DNA of 6,997 bases, taken from NCBI GenBank assembly GCA_001797695.1, contig MGQD01000183.1, positions 6,585-13,581 on the forward strand. Reading direction: 5' to 3'. The notes beneath the pieces were generated by a model that did not search any database, was not told the DNA's origin, and saw only the letters and a program-made list of their open reading frames with translations. Position 1 is the stretch's first letter. Each line of letters starts with the position of its first letter. This DNA is from Deltaproteobacteria bacterium RBG_13_49_15 (GTDB lineage Bacteria; Desulfobacterota; Desulfobacteria; Desulfobacterales; UBA2156). This document shows, piece by piece, positions 5,197 through 6,997 of this stretch. Both the position numbers and the translations under genes were made by a program.

Positions 5197-6997
5197 ATGA
5201 AAGTGATCTTCGAACAGGACAACCGGCAAGTCGATGTCGAGCCCGGGACTTCGATTCTATCGGCAGCAAAGATGGCTGGCATTCATCTGGAAACCGACTG
5301 TGGCGGAATGGGCCGCTGCGGAAAATGCAAGGTTGTTGTACGCAAGGGGGTCACACAGCTAAATCCCCGGGAATTGGAGTTCCTCACTCCGTTGGAAATC
5401 AGCAATAAAATGCGCCTGGCCTGCCAAACCTTTATAAGGGCCAGTGCCAATGTCGCTTTGCCGCTGACACCGCCGGGAAAAGAACATATTCTTGAAACAG
5501 GCATCGATCGTACCGTCGTCATAAAGCAGCCGATTAGAAAACATTATATCCGGATTAAAGATGATCTGTTGAAGAGCGAACGGACCCTTGTCCAAATAAT
5601 ATCAGATCTGCTTCATCAACAGGGGATCAAAAAACCCCACATCGGATTTTCGACTTTGAAAACAATACCCGATATACTCTTAAAAAATCAGGACGGCGTG
5701 ACGGCTGTTTTAGAAAAAAATAAAGTGCTCTGTTTTGAACCTGGAGATACGACCCGACAAGTTTATGGGTTGGCGGTCGATATCGGCACCACTACCGTGG
5801 TAGGCTACCTCCTGGATTTACTGCAAGGGGTCTTAAAAGGCGTTTCCTCGGAACTGAATGCTCAATCCGCTTACGGCAGCGATGTCATATCCCGGATTGA
5901 ACATGCCGTCACCACAAAAAATGGATTAACCCAGCTTCAAAACGCAATTGCCGGCAGCATCAATCGCATCATTAAAAATCTGTGCCGCATCGGTCACATC
6001 GCAAGCAACGACATTTATTGCCTTGTGGTTGTCGGCAATACCCCTATGACCCACCTGTTCTGGGGGATGTCTCCACAGTTTCTTTCGCGGTACCCCTATA
6101 ACCCGGTGACCTCCCGAACGCTGAATGTCACTGCTCGTAATTTGAGGATCCGGATGAATAGTTCGGGTAGCGTGTTTTCCCTTCCCTTAATTTCAGGATT
6201 TATCGGCTCAGATACGGTCGGCGTGGTGCTTGCCACCGGCCTCCATAAAAGCAAAGTGCCGAAATTAGCCATTGATATCGGAACAAACGGCGAGATTGTA
6301 CTGACAGACGGCCGATCTTTGGTTGCCTGCTCATGTGCGGCCGGCCCGGCATTTGAGGGCGCCCATATCCATTGCGGCATGCGGGGCGCCAGCGGCGCCA
6401 TCGACCGGATCGATTTCAATAAGGACGACATTCGTTATCGTGTCATTGATGGAGCGCCGCCCAGGGGAATCTGCGGATCAGGCCTGGTCGATGCGGTCGC
6501 CGGCATGCTAAACGCTGGACTTATTACCTCCGACGGGCGGTTGTTAAATAAGGATGAGCTTGCGAAAACAGTCTATGCTCAGCGCATCTGCCGCAGAAAA
6601 TACAACCAGTTTTCGCTTACCGGCCGACGGGTCGGCCCAAAAGGAAAGGAGGTGGTCATCACCCAGAAAGATATCCGGGAAATACAATTGGCCAAAGGCG
6701 CCATGTGGGCCGGCATTCAGATTCTCATTGACAAGCTGGGCTTAACCGAACAGGATATTCGGGAAGTTTATCTGGCAGGTGCATTCGGCAACTATATTCG
6801 CCCCGGAAATGCCGTGATAATCGGACTGCTGCCGCCCTTTAAAAGGGCCAGGGTTTTGCAGGTCGGCAATGCTGCCGGAAGCGGTGCCAAAATGGCATTA
6901 CTTTCCACCGACAACTTAAGGCAGGCTGAAAAAATATCCTCTCGAATAGAGCACGTCGATTTAGCCAAGATGCCTGAGTTTCAGCAAAAATTTTTAA
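5197..6997 (+). CDS. Reductive activator of corrinoid proteins (RACo/RamA-like), incomplete at the right edge
   Basis: The frame runs from the ATG at 5197 to the window edge without a stop (600 full codons). The final base, an A, starts codon 601, so the protein continues. Residues 1 to about 90 are a plant-type [2Fe-2S] ferredoxin domain with C35-x5-C41-x2-C44 and C76. A linker (about 95-190) follows. From 190 on comes an ASKHA ATPase domain: A-V-D195-I-G-T-T-T, V-V-G280-N-T-P-M-T-H, A-I-D360-I-G-T-N-G-E, A-G-P-A-F-E-G-A, G424-I-C-G-S-G and V-Y-L-A-G528-A-F-G-N. Such proteins couple ATP hydrolysis to reduction of inactive Co(II) corrinoid back to Co(I). The closing segment IEHVDLAKMPEFQQKFL resembles the family's C-terminus, so probably only a short tail is missing. 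The ribosome site is weak. A TTG at 5170 is an alternative start, but the ferredoxin fold begins right at this Met. It likely serves the corrinoid protein at 358-993. Confidence 0.94.
   Translation, partial: MKVIFEQDNRQVDVEPGTSILSAAKMAGIHLETDCGGMGRCGKCKVVVRKGVTQLNPRELEFLTPLEISNKMRLACQTFIRASANVALPLTPPGKEHILETGIDRTVVIKQPIRKHYIRIKDDLLKSERTLVQIISDLLHQQGIKKPHIGFSTLKTIPDILLKNQDGVTAVLEKNKVLCFEPGDTTRQVYGLAVDIGTTTVVGYLLDLLQGVLKGVSSELNAQSAYGSDVISRIEHAVTTKNGLTQLQNAIAGSINRIIKNLCRIGHIASNDIYCLVVVGNTPMTHLFWGMSPQFLSRYPYNPVTSRTLNVTARNLRIRMNSSGSVFSLPLISGFIGSDTVGVVLATGLHKSKVPKLAIDIGTNGEIVLTDGRSLVACSCAAGPAFEGAHIHCGMRGASGAIDRIDFNKDDIRYRVIDGAPPRGICGSGLVDAVAGMLNAGLITSDGRLLNKDELAKTVYAQRICRRKYNQFSLTGRRVGPKGKEVVITQKDIREIQLAKGAMWAGIQILIDKLGLTEQDIREVYLAGAFGNYIRPGNAVIIGLLPPFKRARVLQVGNAAGSGAKMALLSTDNLRQAEKISSRIEHVDLAKMPEFQQKFL

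Noticed and set aside
1..6997. CRISPR arrays, tRNA or rRNA genes, insertion sequences or phage genes
   Set aside because: No regularly spaced repeats, cloverleaf sequences, transposase motifs or terminal repeats were seen on either strand.

Overview
The window reads as part of an anaerobe's one-carbon metabolism locus. All confident genes lie on the + strand. They encode a corrinoid-dependent methyl-transfer system: a corrinoid protein, a UroD/MtaA-type methyltransferase, a methyltetrahydrofolate-type methyltransferase, and a reductive activator of corrinoid proteins. A small lipoprotein and a 12-helix transporter sit among them. The strong AAGGAGG-type ribosome sites, the lipoprotein signal and the gene set would fit a strictly anaerobic, Wood-Ljungdahl-pathway bacterium. 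My guess is Desulfobacterota, or possibly a Firmicutes acetogen. That guess rests on general resemblance, not on a phylogenetic marker.

Layout. Bases 1-357 hold no gene I can defend; they contain some inverted repeats and the leader of the operon. Bases 358-5032 look like one operon of five genes with gaps of 47-70 bases: corrinoid protein (358-993), UroD-like methyltransferase (1054-2214), MeTr/AcsE-like methyltransferase (2285-3091), lipoprotein (3153-3626) and an organophosphate:phosphate antiporter (OPA)-like major facilitator transporter (3674-5032). A near-perfect intrinsic terminator follows at 5067-5098. After a leader of about 100 bases comes a RACo-type corrinoid activator (from 5197). 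Its frame is still open at the right edge, so it is easy to miss if only closed ORFs are considered.

How the parts would work together (inference from the families). The transporter brings in a methylated, probably anionic, substrate. The UroD-like enzyme moves its methyl group to the Co(I) form of the corrinoid protein. The MeTr-like enzyme then passes the methyl to tetrahydrofolate, feeding the methyl branch of the Wood-Ljungdahl pathway. RACo uses ATP and a [2Fe-2S] cluster to re-reduce corrinoid that has slipped to Co(II). This is the logic of bacterial O-demethylase systems for methoxylated aromatics. The actual substrate cannot be read from the sequence. The most distinctive points are the transporter's binding site (both GlpT arginines kept, the histidine replaced by tyrosine), the unknown lipoprotein inside the operon, and mutually exclusive pairing elements in the operon leader that reach the first start codon.
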